Of a stretch of 41,947 nucleotides of DNA, positions 22,873 through 31,761 are shown piece after piece. Position numbers and translations under genes: made by a program. Numbering within the stretch: position 1 is the stretch's first letter; every line of letters starts with the position of its first letter. Below the pieces are notes generated by a model that saw only the letters and a list, made by a program, of their open reading frames with translations, was not told the origin of the DNA and made no database searches. This DNA comes from Salinimicrobium xinjiangense DSM 19287. GTDB lineage: Bacteria > Bacteroidota > Bacteroidia > Flavobacteriales > Flavobacteriaceae. Location of the stretch: positions 1-41,947 of the forward strand of contig NZ_AUIG01000032.1 in the NCBI RefSeq assembly GCF_000423585.1, given 5' to 3'.

Positions 22873-25510
22873 TATTATGAACTTTATCCTGACCTTCAGA
22901 AAGAATAAAACTAAAATCTGATCCTTTCCCTTTTTCGCTTTTTACTTCAATCACACCTCCGTGTCTTTCAATGATCTCATTTGCCACGTATAATCCTATC
23001 CCAAAACCGGAGTAGGTGTCCTCATTTTCCCCTTCTATCCTGTAGAACCTTTTAAAAATGGATTTTTGATCCTTCTCCTCTATTCCTATTCCTTTGTCTC
23101 TAACGCTTACAGCTACCTTGTCATTTCCCACTTTTAAAATGTGTATCTCAATATATTGACTTTCGGGAGAATATTTGATCGCATTGGTTATAAAATTGAT
23201 CAAAACCTGTCCTATCCTGTCCTTATCGGCAAAAACTTCACACCTGCAGGAATGGAAAATCTCCATTTGATGCCGGGTATTTGTCAACTGAATGTCCTGA
23301 ACAGTCTGAACGACCAGATCATTAATATTGAATACTTCTTTCTGAAGTTCGAGCTTTTGCTCCTCCAGCCTGGAAAGATCGAGCATTTCGGATATTAAAC
23401 GGGTAAGCCTCACAATTTGATTATCAATCCGTTCCAGGGAGGGCTTTATTGGGAGGGCTGAAGCCGGCCTGTGTTCCTCCTGTCTCAGCATATTTAAGAG
23501 CAACTGTACATATCCTTTGATGGAGGTCACCGGAGTCTTCAATTCGTGGCTAACCATCTTAAGAAAATCCCCCTTTCTCTTCTCCTCCTCCTTGAGCTTC
23601 TGTATTTGTGTATTGGTGCCTATCCACATAAGGATCTCTCCTGCTTCCCCTTTAACCGCTTCTGCCCTGCTTAAATGCCACAGGTAATTTCCTTCTTTAT
23701 TCCTGATCCTGAGTTCCATTTCAAAACCGGATCCGTCCCGCAGAGATGATTGCCATTTCTCATTGAATTCTTTTTGTTCATCTGGATGAACAAATTTCTT
23801 CCAGTCTACATTCTTCAGTTTTTCACTCGTAAGGCCTGTATAATCAAGCCAGTTTTGATTAAAATATATTGCTTCTCCTTTTGCACTGGTATTGATAACT
23901 TTTTCGGGCATAAGATCGGCCATTAGCCTGAAATGCTGCTCCCTTTCCTTTAGCAGGTTACGAGATTCTACCATTTCGGTGACATTTAATGCCATGTTAA
24001 GGATCCCATAGATCTTTCCGGCACCATCCCGAAGTGGTTTGTATGTAAAATTATAAAAACCGGTCTCCATTTTCCCATTGCGCATAAGATCTACCCGGTC
24101 TTCTTTTCCCCAATAAATCTCTCCGGTTGTAAAAACATTTTGAAGAAGTTCGTGAAAAGGTTGTCCTTCCAATTCCGGTAAGGCTTCCCTTAGCGTTTTC
24201 CCGATTACTTTTCTGTCCTTTCCCCAAAGATTCAGCATGGCGTCATTCGCAAGATCTATACGCATTTCTTTTCCGGTATAAACCGCAGTTGGTACAGTGG
24301 CCTCTTCAACAATACTCCTGGTCCTGTGTTCCTTTTCCCGGATCAACTGTTCTTTCAATTTGTCTTCATGAACGTCAATCACACTTCCGGTCAATCCCTG
24401 GAATTCACCTTTCGGGCTATATTTGGGTCTCCCCCGGTCTGTTACCCAGCGATAGCTTCCATCATTGGTTCGAAGCCGGTAAGAAACCTGAAATTCCTGT
24501 TGTTCCCGGTGGGAAAGTAAAAACTCTTTTTCCACCCGATCATAATCTTCCGGATGAACTGCTTTTAACCGCCCCCTCCCTATTGATTCAGCCCATGTTT
24601 GTCCGGTATATTTATACCAATTTTTGTTGAGATAAGATCCCTCTCCATCCGGATTAGTAAGCCAGACAATCACGGGCACCGAATCAATCAAATTCCGCAA
24701 TTCCTTTTCACTGTCTTCAAGAGCCCGGCGGTTCTGTACCTTTTCTGTAACATCTATAGCATGTACAAAAATACCTTCAACATCTCCCGAAAAATTCTTT
24801 ATAGGCTGATAGATAAAGTCTACCAGTGAACTCTTTAACTTCCCCTCCTTTTCCAACTTTAAAGGAACCTCTTTTCCTATATAGGTTTCTCCCGAATTAT
24901 AAACAGCATTCAGTTTCTCAATGAAACCCTGGTTTTCTACTTCGGGTAAAGCCTCTTTTACACTTTTCCCAATGATATCGCGGTTCCCAACCAGTTGTAA
25001 ATATTTTTCATTGGCCAATTCAAAGACATGTTCAGGTCCTTTAATCGTACAAATCATGGCGGGAGCTTCAGAAAGAACTTCATTAAGGAGCTTCCTGTAA
25101 TTTATGACCTCATTAGCAGCTTTGGTCTTCTGAAAGCTAAGGAGGTAAAAAACCTTGTCCTCACCGGGAAAAGTCAGGGAACTGGCACCTATAGAAACAT
25201 TTGTTTTAATTCCTTTTCCCGAAGGTAATTCGACGTTTAGTTGTTGAACCTTATCTTCACCTTTTTCCAGGTTTAAAAGAAGTTGCCGCAATACATCAAG
25301 CTCCCAAAGGCCATTGAGGAAATCAAAGATTGTCTTATCCTGAAGATCTTCAGGCCTAAAGAAAAATTCTGAAAAGAAACTTTCACTACCTGCCAGGATC
25401 TGTGAATACTGACTTAACACCAAAACGGGTTCCCGCATAGCAGCTACGACGGAAGAGGCAAATTTTTTATATGCAGGACTTACTGTAAAAGGTTCCCGGG
25501 AGTCTGTCAT
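22865..25510 (-). CDS. Multi-PAS sensor histidine kinase
   Basis: The 881-residue kinase has no predicted membrane span and so should sense a cytoplasmic cue. About five PAS-type modules line up in residues 15-645; several end in PAC-like text such as EGIFVHAIDVTEKV, GSVIDVHEDKLKE, YGILNMALNVTEMV and WIGTNTQIQKLKE. Then comes the dimerisation/phosphotransfer motif FLKMVSHELKTPVTSIKGYVQLL (His near residue 655) and the ATPase domain with NFITNAIKYSP, VRDKGIGIEEKD and YSGFGIGLYVANEIIERHGG. The receiver gene overlaps its 3' end. The ligand is unknown; PAS modules 2 and 4 resemble each other (GKTLREALPELEGQPFHELL versus GKSVKEALPEVENQGFIEKL). Confidence 0.92.
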   Translation of the reverse strand: MTDSREPFTVSPAYKKFASSVVAAMREPVLVLSQYSQILAGSESFFSEFFFRPEDLQDKTIFDFLNGLWELDVLRQLLLNLEKGEDKVQQLNVELPSGKGIKTNVSIGASSLTFPGEDKVFYLLSFQKTKAANEVINYRKLLNEVLSEAPAMICTIKGPEHVFELANEKYLQLVGNRDIIGKSVKEALPEVENQGFIEKLNAVYNSGETYIGKEVPLKLEKEGKLKSSLVDFIYQPIKNFSGDVEGIFVHAIDVTEKVQNRRALEDSEKELRNLIDSVPVIVWLTNPDGEGSYLNKNWYKYTGQTWAESIGRGRLKAVHPEDYDRVEKEFLLSHREQQEFQVSYRLRTNDGSYRWVTDRGRPKYSPKGEFQGLTGSVIDVHEDKLKEQLIREKEHRTRSIVEEATVPTAVYTGKEMRIDLANDAMLNLWGKDRKVIGKTLREALPELEGQPFHELLQNVFTTGEIYWGKEDRVDLMRNGKMETGFYNFTYKPLRDGAGKIYGILNMALNVTEMVESRNLLKEREQHFRLMADLMPEKVINTSAKGEAIYFNQNWLDYTGLTSEKLKNVDWKKFVHPDEQKEFNEKWQSSLRDGSGFEMELRIRNKEGNYLWHLSRAEAVKGEAGEILMWIGTNTQIQKLKEEEKRKGDFLKMVSHELKTPVTSIKGYVQLLLNMLRQEEHRPASALPIKPSLERIDNQIVRLTRLISEMLDLSRLEEQKLELQKEVFNINDLVVQTVQDIQLTNTRHQMEIFHSCRCEVFADKDRIGQVLINFITNAIKYSPESQYIEIHILKVGNDKVAVSVRDKGIGIEEKDQKSIFKRFYRIEGENEDTYSGFGIGLYVANEIIERHGGVIEVKSEKGKGSDFSFILSEGQDKVHNNG

Positions 25511-25619
25511 TCGAAATTTAAAATCAGGCAGAAAAAAGCTAAAATACCTTTTTGAGCTCTCTTTTTTCTAAAAGAAAACCTAAAATGAAAGAGGGGAAAC
25601 ACTTCAGTTATTTGAAAGT

Positions 25620-25712
25620 TCAGGAAGTATAACGTAAAACGATATAAACTGCCAATAGTACACTAAAGATAAGTACGAGAGGTCGCCAGATTCTGGAGTA
25701 TTGATTAAGCAT
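25620..25712 (-). CDS. Possible 30-residue single-span membrane peptide
   Basis: ATG at 25712 opens a 30-codon frame: MLNQYSRIWRP, a hydrophobic stretch LVLIFSVLLAVYIVL and the tail RYTS. The basic-aromatic start followed by one clean membrane span is protein-like. The frame is open 17 codons upstream without another Met. It is not a known family to me, and could be the end of a decayed gene, since the neighbourhood holds other relics. Confidence 0.35.
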   Translation of the reverse strand: MLNQYSRIWRPLVLIFSVLLAVYIVLRYTS

Positions 25713-25926
25713 GACAAGGAATTCTTTGGGATAAAAGTAATGAAGGAGTGACCAAAATCATATAAGGGAAATCCCCCGGTTTGTTGAGTGAATTAAAAAC
25801 TACAATTCCAACTATTTACTATATTACTTCAACAAGGATTTTAGGAGGGGGCATTAATTTTATGCCTGCGGATCTTACAATTATTGACAAAACCTAAGAC
25901 TAATTTTAAAGCAGCAGAAAGTATGT
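25713..25926. other. Intergenic stretch without recognisable gene
   Basis: Together with 25511-25619 this is part of a 416-base gap. Apart from the possible micro-ORF at 25620-25712, I see only A/T-rich DNA and no hairpin terminator or repeat of the families seen elsewhere. Confidence 0.5.
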
Positions 25927-26379
25927 TTATCTGTAAGATCCTATTTTTACTTCTTTCTCTATTATATGCTCCTCCTTTTCTATGAATAAAGAATCATTTC
26001 TTTTTGCCAATAAATTTGAATGAAACTCAAAAGGCTTTATAAGGCAATAAATACCGAGAACATAAAAAAGATTGTCAACATACCTCAATTCGGGAACTTC
26101 TAAAAAGTATATTGAAAACACCACCAAATCTGAAATAGTTAATCCTAAAACAGAAATAAAATAATATGAAGAGATGTTACTTTCCAGATTGGTACTATAG
26201 AACAAAGCCGCAATCCCTAATGTGATAATAACAAATCCATTAATATAAAATAATGTCATTAGCAGTCGATCTTCAATAATTTCAGAAAACCAAAAACTTA
26301 ATGGGAGAAGAATTATAGAATTGATAATATAGAATAAAACTAAAGCCAGAATTTCCCCAATTGATATTGCAGGGTTTTT
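25927..26379 (-). pseudogene. Membrane protein gene lacking its 5' end
   Basis: The first Met (26259) gives 110 residues, but the frame is open 40 codons further upstream and continues hydrophobic: EILALVLFYIINSIILLPLSFWF precedes DRLLMTLFYINGFVII. A stop at 26380-26382 then ends it without any good start. The visible part has four or five membrane spans and a charged tail (KEEHIIEKEVKIG). The upstream end runs into the hsdM relic in another frame. I infer that a deletion joined two gene fragments. Family not recognised. Confidence 0.45.
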
Positions 26380-26813
26380 TTATTCTGTAAGTGCTTAAAA
26401 GTTAAAAAGATTAAATAAAGACAAATTCCACTATGGACAGTATAATAGAAAAATTTCGAGGGTATATATTCCCATTCAAGAAAAATTGGGTTTCGCTTTG
26501 GGTAATTTGCTGCTCGAGGCGTTACCTTTCTCCAATTAGGCTTCGACTTTGGCGACAATGGCTTTTTGTTCCAGTACCAAATTTCCTTAGTGCGTTTACC
26601 TTTTTCAAAAAACAGCAAATTGGTGCTTACCGTAGCTGGAAAAAAGGTGCTTTGAGACAGGCGCACGATAGTATGCAAATTTGCAACTGAGAGTAGCTTT
26701 TCCCGTATCCTGGCTTTTACGCCATCGCCGGTTATGAAACCGTCGGGTAGAACTATGGCGCAACGGCCTAAGGTAGAAATCACCATATCAGTCGGGTTAT
26801 CTGCTAATTTCAC
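26340..26813 (-). pseudogene. hsdM: Relic of a type I restriction-modification methyltransferase (HsdM)
   Basis: About 65 residues are unmistakably HsdM N6-adenine methylase: GRCAIVLPDGFITGDGVKARIREKLL, then NLHTIVRLSQSTFFP and VSTNLLFFEKGKRTKEIWYW. Intact HsdM proteins are roughly 500 residues; here the upstream part with the SAM loop and the NPPF motif, and everything downstream, are missing. After about residue 90 the frame turns into unrelated text. No hsdR or hsdS remains. The fragment cannot be functional and marks a lost R-M system. Confidence 0.82.
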
Positions 26814-26858
26814 TCTTCTTACCTCCCTTTTTTCATTCCTACAGAAAAACCTCTTATC

Positions 26859-26962
26859 TACCTGTTAGAGTGTAGGTAAACAAATAAAAATATACCCTGA
26901 ACAAGGCAGCTTAAATACATGTAAGAGGGGATTTCACAAATTCCGTTTATCCCACAACTTTG
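26859..26962 (+). promoter_or_regulatory. Dyad-array promoter A (before 26994)
   Basis: Elements in order: TACC-N8-TGTA (26859-26874), TACC-N8-GGCA (26893-26908), ATAC-N9-GGGA (26915-26931), then CAACTTTG ending at 26962. Dyad offsets are 34 and 22 bases, and the last right half lies 31 bases from TTTG. The spacings equal those of promoter D at 38638, although the half-sites here are the most degenerate of the four. Confidence 0.72.
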
Positions 26963-26993
26963 TATATCAGATAACAACGTAAACTGAAATAAC

Positions 26994-27866
26994 ATGAAAC
27001 CAATTTATCTCCTTTTTAGCTGCATTATTTTAGGCGGCACTCTCGCCTTTAGACCCAAAGATGTTTTCAATGATCTAAACATCACCCATCAAGAGGTAAA
27101 AACCCAGATCTTGAATGGAATTAAACAGGAAACCTACAGATTTCCTGTCAACAAACTGGCAAAAACGCTTTCTCCCGAAGCAAGGGCGGCTGCCGTAACA
27201 GCCCTGGCAGTATTTGCAAGGGAGTATGTCAGTTCAAAAGATTTCCTCTACGATTACATGGGAACCGGCGAAGCCACTTATGAGGATATTTCAGGAGCTG
27301 AGGAGAATCTGGCTGTCCAGTTTGCTTCTGCGGAAGCTTCATCATTTCAAATGCAAATCGATTTTTCGAGGCAGGGCATTGAATATATGAAAAAGGCCTT
27401 CGACAATCCTTATTTGGGAGCAGCCGAAAAAGCTGAAATGAAAAAACAAATAGCCGAAGCTGAAAAGGAGCTGAACGTATTTGAGCAGGAACATAAAGAA
27501 CAACAGCTGGAAATTGAGAAGGAAGCAAAAGAAAACAACAGGAAAAGTTATGCGCAGGCACAACAGGACCTGGAAGATCAAAAAGCACAGCAGGAATTGT
27601 TGGAGAGATTACAGAAAGAAGAGGAAGAAAAAGTTGCAACAGAAATCAGGAGCCAGCTTAAAAACCGGCTTGAAAAGTTCCTGATCGACACAGAAGGCAT
27701 GGATTTTAACGCAAAACTTGTTCCGGGAAGAAACGGAGTGTACAAATTTACCGATCCGCAACTGGAGGCAAAAGACAAGCAGTGGAAACTATATTTCCGC
27801 GCAGGGGAAGCCCCTGTTATGGCAGCCCGATCCTTTGCCAAAGACTGGTTGAAAGACTTGCAATAA
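26994..27866 (+). CDS. Exported coiled-coil protein, unknown function
   Basis: The 290-residue protein has a signal peptide (MKPIYLLFSCIILGGTLAF). A folded N-terminal part follows (residues 25-125), including TLSPEARAAAVTALAVFAREY. A long charged coiled coil covers about residues 125-225 (KKQIAEAEKELNVFEQEHKEQQLEIEKEAKENN). A C-terminal domain ends MAARSFAKDWLKDLQ. I do not recognise the family. It is the first gene behind promoter A, with a cupin gene 117 bases later on the same strand. Confidence 0.7.
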   Translation: MKPIYLLFSCIILGGTLAFRPKDVFNDLNITHQEVKTQILNGIKQETYRFPVNKLAKTLSPEARAAAVTALAVFAREYVSSKDFLYDYMGTGEATYEDISGAEENLAVQFASAEASSFQMQIDFSRQGIEYMKKAFDNPYLGAAEKAEMKKQIAEAEKELNVFEQEHKEQQLEIEKEAKENNRKSYAQAQQDLEDQKAQQELLERLQKEEEEKVATEIRSQLKNRLEKFLIDTEGMDFNAKLVPGRNGVYKFTDPQLEAKDKQWKLYFRAGEAPVMAARSFAKDWLKDLQ

Positions 27867-27983
27867 GGAAAACCAAAACCTCTCCTGCTTCTTTTAAGAA
27901 TAAGATTTAAACCGAATGGGTAGAAACAAATAACATGGGACAGGAAACCTGTAAAAAAAAACAATAATTAAAAACCATTAAAA

Positions 27984-28496
27984 ATGAAACGAGAAGAAAT
28001 TTTAGAAACATTGGCTCCCAGAGTAGAAATTACAACGGCTACGGCTATTAAAACTAATGAAGTTAATGCGAAATTCCTCAATGATGGGGAAGGTAAAAAA
28101 CTTAATGTCTTGGGCGACCAGATGATCATAAAGCTTACGGGAAAAGACACTAACAATCAATTTACACTTGTTCAGGATCAGATTGAGCCCGGTGTTGGCA
28201 TCCCTCTCCATGTGCATGATAATGAAAATGAAATTTTTCGAGTTCTGGAAGGAGAACTGGAAATAGGAGTAGGTGATCAAAAAAGAATATTAAAAGCAGG
28301 AGATCTTGGCTTTGCCCCCAGGGGCATCCCACACTACTGGAGAGCCGTTGGGGACAAAAAAGTCTTAATGGATACCAGTGTTTTTCCGGCCGGTTTAGAA
28401 AACATGTTCTCTGAGCTCGGAAATCTTCCTTCTGGACCACCAGATTTCGCAAAAATTGTAGATATCTGCGGAAAGTACGGAGTAAGGTTCCTTTAA
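27984..28496 (+). CDS. Cupin domain protein
   Basis: The 170-residue protein has one cupin barrel. Motif 1, PLHVHDNENEIFRVLEGELEIGVG, gives two His and one Glu for metal; motif 2, GDLGFAPRGIPHYWRAVG, gives the third His. A 50-residue lead and a short tail (NLPSGPPDFAKIVDICGKYG) flank it. This type is common in Bacteroidota, without known substrate. Another cupin gene (40254) lies in the same proposed regulon. It probably shares the promoter A transcript. Confidence 0.85.
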   Translation: MKREEILETLAPRVEITTATAIKTNEVNAKFLNDGEGKKLNVLGDQMIIKLTGKDTNNQFTLVQDQIEPGVGIPLHVHDNENEIFRVLEGELEIGVGDQKRILKAGDLGFAPRGIPHYWRAVGDKKVLMDTSVFPAGLENMFSELGNLPSGPPDFAKIVDICGKYGVRFL

Positions 28497-28579
28497 CTGA
28501 CAGAAAGCTTAATCTGTACTCCATAATAGTTCCGCCGTTAGTCACTAACGCGCAAAAAGTTATGCAGATTTTGAATTAT

Positions 28580-28625
28580 ATGCCACATCTCAATTTTTGG
28601 AACAGCCGGGATGTGGCATCTTTTA
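28580..28625 (+). terminator. Terminator-like hairpin after the cupin gene
   Basis: ATGCCACATC (28580-28589) pairs perfectly with GATGTGGCAT (28610-28619), followed by CTTTT. The 20-base loop is large and the T run short, so it may be a weak terminator. Confidence 0.6.
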
Positions 28626-28713
28626 ACTGTTTTTGCTATAAGAGGCACTTCATTCTTACCTGTCAAACATTCAGTAATGTTATTAAAACCCAGTTAATAT
28701 AATTTTCTATACC

Positions 28714-29433
28714 ATGGAACATCTATCCTTTTTCAACCATTTAATTATAGTACTGTCTTCAGTATTTGTTATTTATATGCTTTTCAAAGCGGCCGGAAAG
28801 CCAAAAAATTTTCTAATACTAGTCCTGGTGTGGGCGGGTATTATCAGTTTTTTCGGCTTTACCGGTTTCTATAGGGAGGTAAATGTTGCTATACCTCGTT
28901 TTTTGTTTCTTGTGGGTCCTGGAATAGCATTTAGCCTTCTAATGCTTTTAACTAAAAGAGGAAGAAGATTGATAGATTCTGTAGAGCTCACCGACCTTAC
29001 CCTTTTACATACTGTGCGATTTCCTGTAGAAATAGTTCTTTTTCAACTTTATGCCGCGGGCATGGTGCCGCAGATCATGACCTTTAATGGTTATAATTTT
29101 GATGTAATTACAGGACTAACTGCTCCTGTAATTTTTTATTTAGTCTTCAAGGCGGAACTAATAGGAAATAGAGGGCTGCTTGCATGGAATTTCTTAGGAC
29201 TGGCCTTACTTTTAACCATTATGTTCATAGCAGTTGCGTCTTCACAAACTCCTTTTCAGCTATATGGATTTGAACAACCTAATATTGGAGTTACTTATTT
29301 CCCTTTCGTCCTGTTGCCCGGGATAATAGTCCCCGCTGCTCTTTTTGCCCATTTGGTCAGCATAAGAAGACTTGTTATTAATGTACTTAAACATTCGGCC
29401 AATTTTCAGCCTAAATACACTCCCGAAATCTAA
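28714..29433 (+). CDS. Integral membrane protein, unknown function
   Basis: The 239-residue protein has about seven membrane spans (for example IIVLSSVFVIYMLF, FLFLVGPGIAFSLLMLL, LLAWNFLGLALLLTIMFIAV, FPFVLLPGIIVPAALFAHLV) and short loops. A conserved-looking FQLYAAGMVPQIMTFNGYNFDVITG lies between spans 4 and 5. No family is recognised with confidence. The 3' end abuts the remnant of an S41 protease gene, which appears to have lost its own 5' end there. Confidence 0.7.
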   Translation: MEHLSFFNHLIIVLSSVFVIYMLFKAAGKPKNFLILVLVWAGIISFFGFTGFYREVNVAIPRFLFLVGPGIAFSLLMLLTKRGRRLIDSVELTDLTLLHTVRFPVEIVLFQLYAAGMVPQIMTFNGYNFDVITGLTAPVIFYLVFKAELIGNRGLLAWNFLGLALLLTIMFIAVASSQTPFQLYGFEQPNIGVTYFPFVLLPGIIVPAALFAHLVSIRRLVINVLKHSANFQPKYTPEI

Positions 29434-29445
29434 AAAACAGGTTAA

Positions 29446-30592
29446 ATCTCGATTGAACAGCGATTGACTAAACATTATCTAAATGGTCATTACGATAGTC
29501 TCATTTCTGAAGAAGATTTCGCTTTTAGTGTTACTTAAGATCTGAGGGAAAATAACACAGGATCTTCACCTGGGTTTGACTTATTATCCCGTTGAAAATT
29601 CTGAAAATGGTGTTGAAAGTGACGAGAAAGAGAAGGAAGAATATTTGAAGATGGTTTTAGGCTCATCCGGCTTTGGCTTTAGAAAAAAAGAAATCCTTCC
29701 AGGAAATATTGGTTACCTGGAAATTCCTCTTTTCGGACCATTGGACCGAGTAGCGGACACACTCGTAGATGCCATGCACAAGATAGCCGACACAGATGCT
29801 TTAATATTAGATCTTCGGGAATGCAGAGGAAGTATGGATCAAAACACAGTCCCTTTCCTTCTAGGCTATTTCTTCCAGGATCCGGTGCATCTAATGGATT
29901 TTCATATTCGAGAAACAAACTTCATAAGACAATTTTGGAGTGCCGCCTGGGTTCCCGGTAAAAAGTATCTGAACAAGCCGGTTTACGTGCTTACCAGCGG
30001 CCGAACTTTTTCGGGAGGGGAAGCTCTGGCCTTCCTGATGCAAAAGGAGCAACGGGCAACAATCATAGGCAATATTACCCGCGGAGGATCCCACCCATTC
30101 CAACTGATGAGGCTGAACAATAAATTTGGTGTTAACGTTCCCTATTCAACCTCCGTAGATCCCGTTGATGGTAGTTCCTGGGAAGGAGTGGGAGTAAATC
30201 CGGATATATTCGTAGACACTAAATTGGCTTTACACGAAGCTCACCTGCTTGCCCTCCATGATCTCCTGAAAAAAAATTCAGGAGTTGAACGTAAGAGATT
30301 GGCAAGTATTTTCGAAAAACAGCAGGCCGATAAACCTATTTTTAAACATTTAACTTTTAAACTAAAGGCTTTTCCTGATGCCAAAATGGTAATAGTTACC
30401 GGCAGTTTTAATTCCTGGGAGCGGGAGAGTCTTTTTATGGAACGTAAGGGTGATGAATGGATTTTATCAACAGAAGTTTCTCCCGGCAGACATACCTATA
30501 ATTTTATTGTAGATGGCAAATGGATACTGGACCCTGCAAATCCTGAAATTGAGAAAGGAGAGTTTGAGAATTCGGTTGTATGGGTGAAATAA
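29446..30592 (+). pseudogene. Broken S41 peptidase with C-terminal CBM48-like domain
   Basis: From 29446 one frame reads IEQRLTKHYLNGHYDSLIS, the usual helical start of S41 tail-specific proteases, then meets TAA at 29536-29538 where a Gln (SVT-Q-DLRE) is expected. After GAA at 29548-29550 one extra A in an A run shifts the frame; the new frame continues ITQDLHLGLTYYP and then openly to 30592. That part keeps ALILDLRECRGSM and the nucleophile block SGRTFSGGEALAF. Residues 260-338 form a CBM48/AMPK-type glycogen-binding domain (VTGSFNSWERESLFM, YNFIVDGKWILDPANPE). The gene also lacks a signal peptide, so it is most likely inactive; a shorter product from TTG 29576 cannot be excluded. Confidence 0.75.
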
Positions 30593-30749
30593 AAGATATG
30601 TGCTATTAATCTTTCTTTGGTACAGAAAAACAGAAAAATCATGTGCATTCTCCCGCTCTGTTAATTGGTCTACCCTGAAGATAAAAGAAAGGTTTGAATA
30701 TTTTATGTTTCCGAATTCTCTGTAATTCCCACTGCTCACCGATTTGAAA

Positions 30750-30819
30750 TACCCTATAGACGGTAGACAAAATCCCTCTTAAAGGGTATTTCATATACTT
30801 TATTTCGGTCACACCTTTG
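30750..30819 (+). promoter_or_regulatory. Dyad-array promoter B (before 30863)
   Basis: TACC-N8-GGTA (30750-30765, perfect), ATCC-N9-GGTA (30772-30788), then CACCTTTG ending at 30819. The dyad offset is 22 bases and the last GGTA lies 31 bases before TTTG, as in promoters C and D. A third, distal dyad is not recognisable here. Confidence 0.8.
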
Positions 30820-30862
30820 TATCATAAGAATTACTCTTTTCTAAGAACTAAAGATAGAACAC

Positions 30863-31150
30863 ATGGAAACGATAGACAGGTTATTTGGAAATTACGGTAG
30901 TGAGCACCTGGCAAGGGTATTCAAAAGCTATTGGAGCCTATTGCTGCTTATGAAACAGGTGACGTTTTCTTTATTCCTGATCGGATTACCCATTCAGGAT
31001 CAACTGCCTGTCGAAAACACAGAAATTATTAAAGAAGTCACAGTTAGGGACCGGGAAGAAAATCTGAACAATCCCAATTTTTTCCGGCTCATAGTAAGCC
31101 TGGCCCAGGTTAGTCCCAATGAACAGTTCGAAAAAACCTCTGTAAACTAA
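30863..31150 (+). CDS. Small protein of unknown function
   Basis: The 95-residue protein has a charged N terminus (METIDRLFGNYGSEHLARVF), one possible membrane span (SLLLLMKQVTFSLFLIGLPI, about residues 25-45) and a polar tail. It resembles nothing I know. It is the first gene behind promoter B and is followed after 13 bases by the SpoIIAA-like gene. Good promoter and operon context support a real gene. Confidence 0.6.
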   Translation: METIDRLFGNYGSEHLARVFKSYWSLLLLMKQVTFSLFLIGLPIQDQLPVENTEIIKEVTVRDREENLNNPNFFRLIVSLAQVSPNEQFEKTSVN

Positions 31151-31163
31151 AACCTCTACTCAA

Positions 31164-31616
31164 TTGCCTACTTTAAACCCACATCATCTCCAGGAAGTGA
31201 TCCTGGCTGAAAACGCAAATTACATGTTATCATCTAATGCTGCGGGAACAATTCTTTATCAGGAACACTTTAAACCACACCTGCTAAAGCGAACCGAACT
31301 TAAAGAGATATTACATGCAATGTCCAACGGAAATTTTAAAGCTTACCTCATAAAGATCAACAATGGAAATATTTTACCTCCCGAAGACATGTCCTGGGTC
31401 GAGCGATTTAATCTCATGCGACTCTATAAAGCCGGAATATCAAAAGTGGCTTATGTTTCGCCACAAAACATTTTTAACAGCCTGGAAATGGAAAAGGAAC
31501 TGGCCCCTGGAAAGATCTTCCACATCAGGATTTTCCGAAAAACTCCAGATGCAGTAAAATGGCTGGAAAGTTATCTCCAGGAAGGGGATACTTCTGAATA
31601 TTCAAAAGGCCTTTAG
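31164..31616 (+). CDS. SpoIIAA/STAS-like protein
   Basis: The 150-residue protein, started at TTG 31164, has the pattern of short SpoIIAA-like proteins of Bacteroidota: a beta-rich first half (LSSNAAGTILYQEHFKPHL), then WVERFNLMRLYKAGISKVAYVSPQ, and a C-terminal FRKTPDAVKWLESYL that matches their usual 'F-x-x-x-x-A-x-x-WL' ending. Such domains often act as regulatory or lipid-binding partners. It lies directly upstream of the large kinase gene, so a signalling role is attractive but unproven. Confidence 0.62.
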   Translation: MPTLNPHHLQEVILAENANYMLSSNAAGTILYQEHFKPHLLKRTELKEILHAMSNGNFKAYLIKINNGNILPPEDMSWVERFNLMRLYKAGISKVAYVSPQNIFNSLEMEKELAPGKIFHIRIFRKTPDAVKWLESYLQEGDTSEYSKGL

Positions 31617-31761
31617 TTTATGCGACCTTCAGATGTATGCTAAGCAGTGAGACAAATTTGATTTATTTCATAAAATTTTGGTAAGTATAATTTCATTTAT
31701 GAATTTAAATTACATTTATTCTCCCCTATTACAGAAACGTCGAAAGATTAACAGCTAACCT

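Noticed and set aside
28640-28710. TACCTGTC...AACCC before the 28714 membrane protein gene as a fifth dyad-array promoter
   Set aside because: The GGTA halves are missing, the spacing between left halves is wrong and no CAnnTTTG box follows at the fixed distance.
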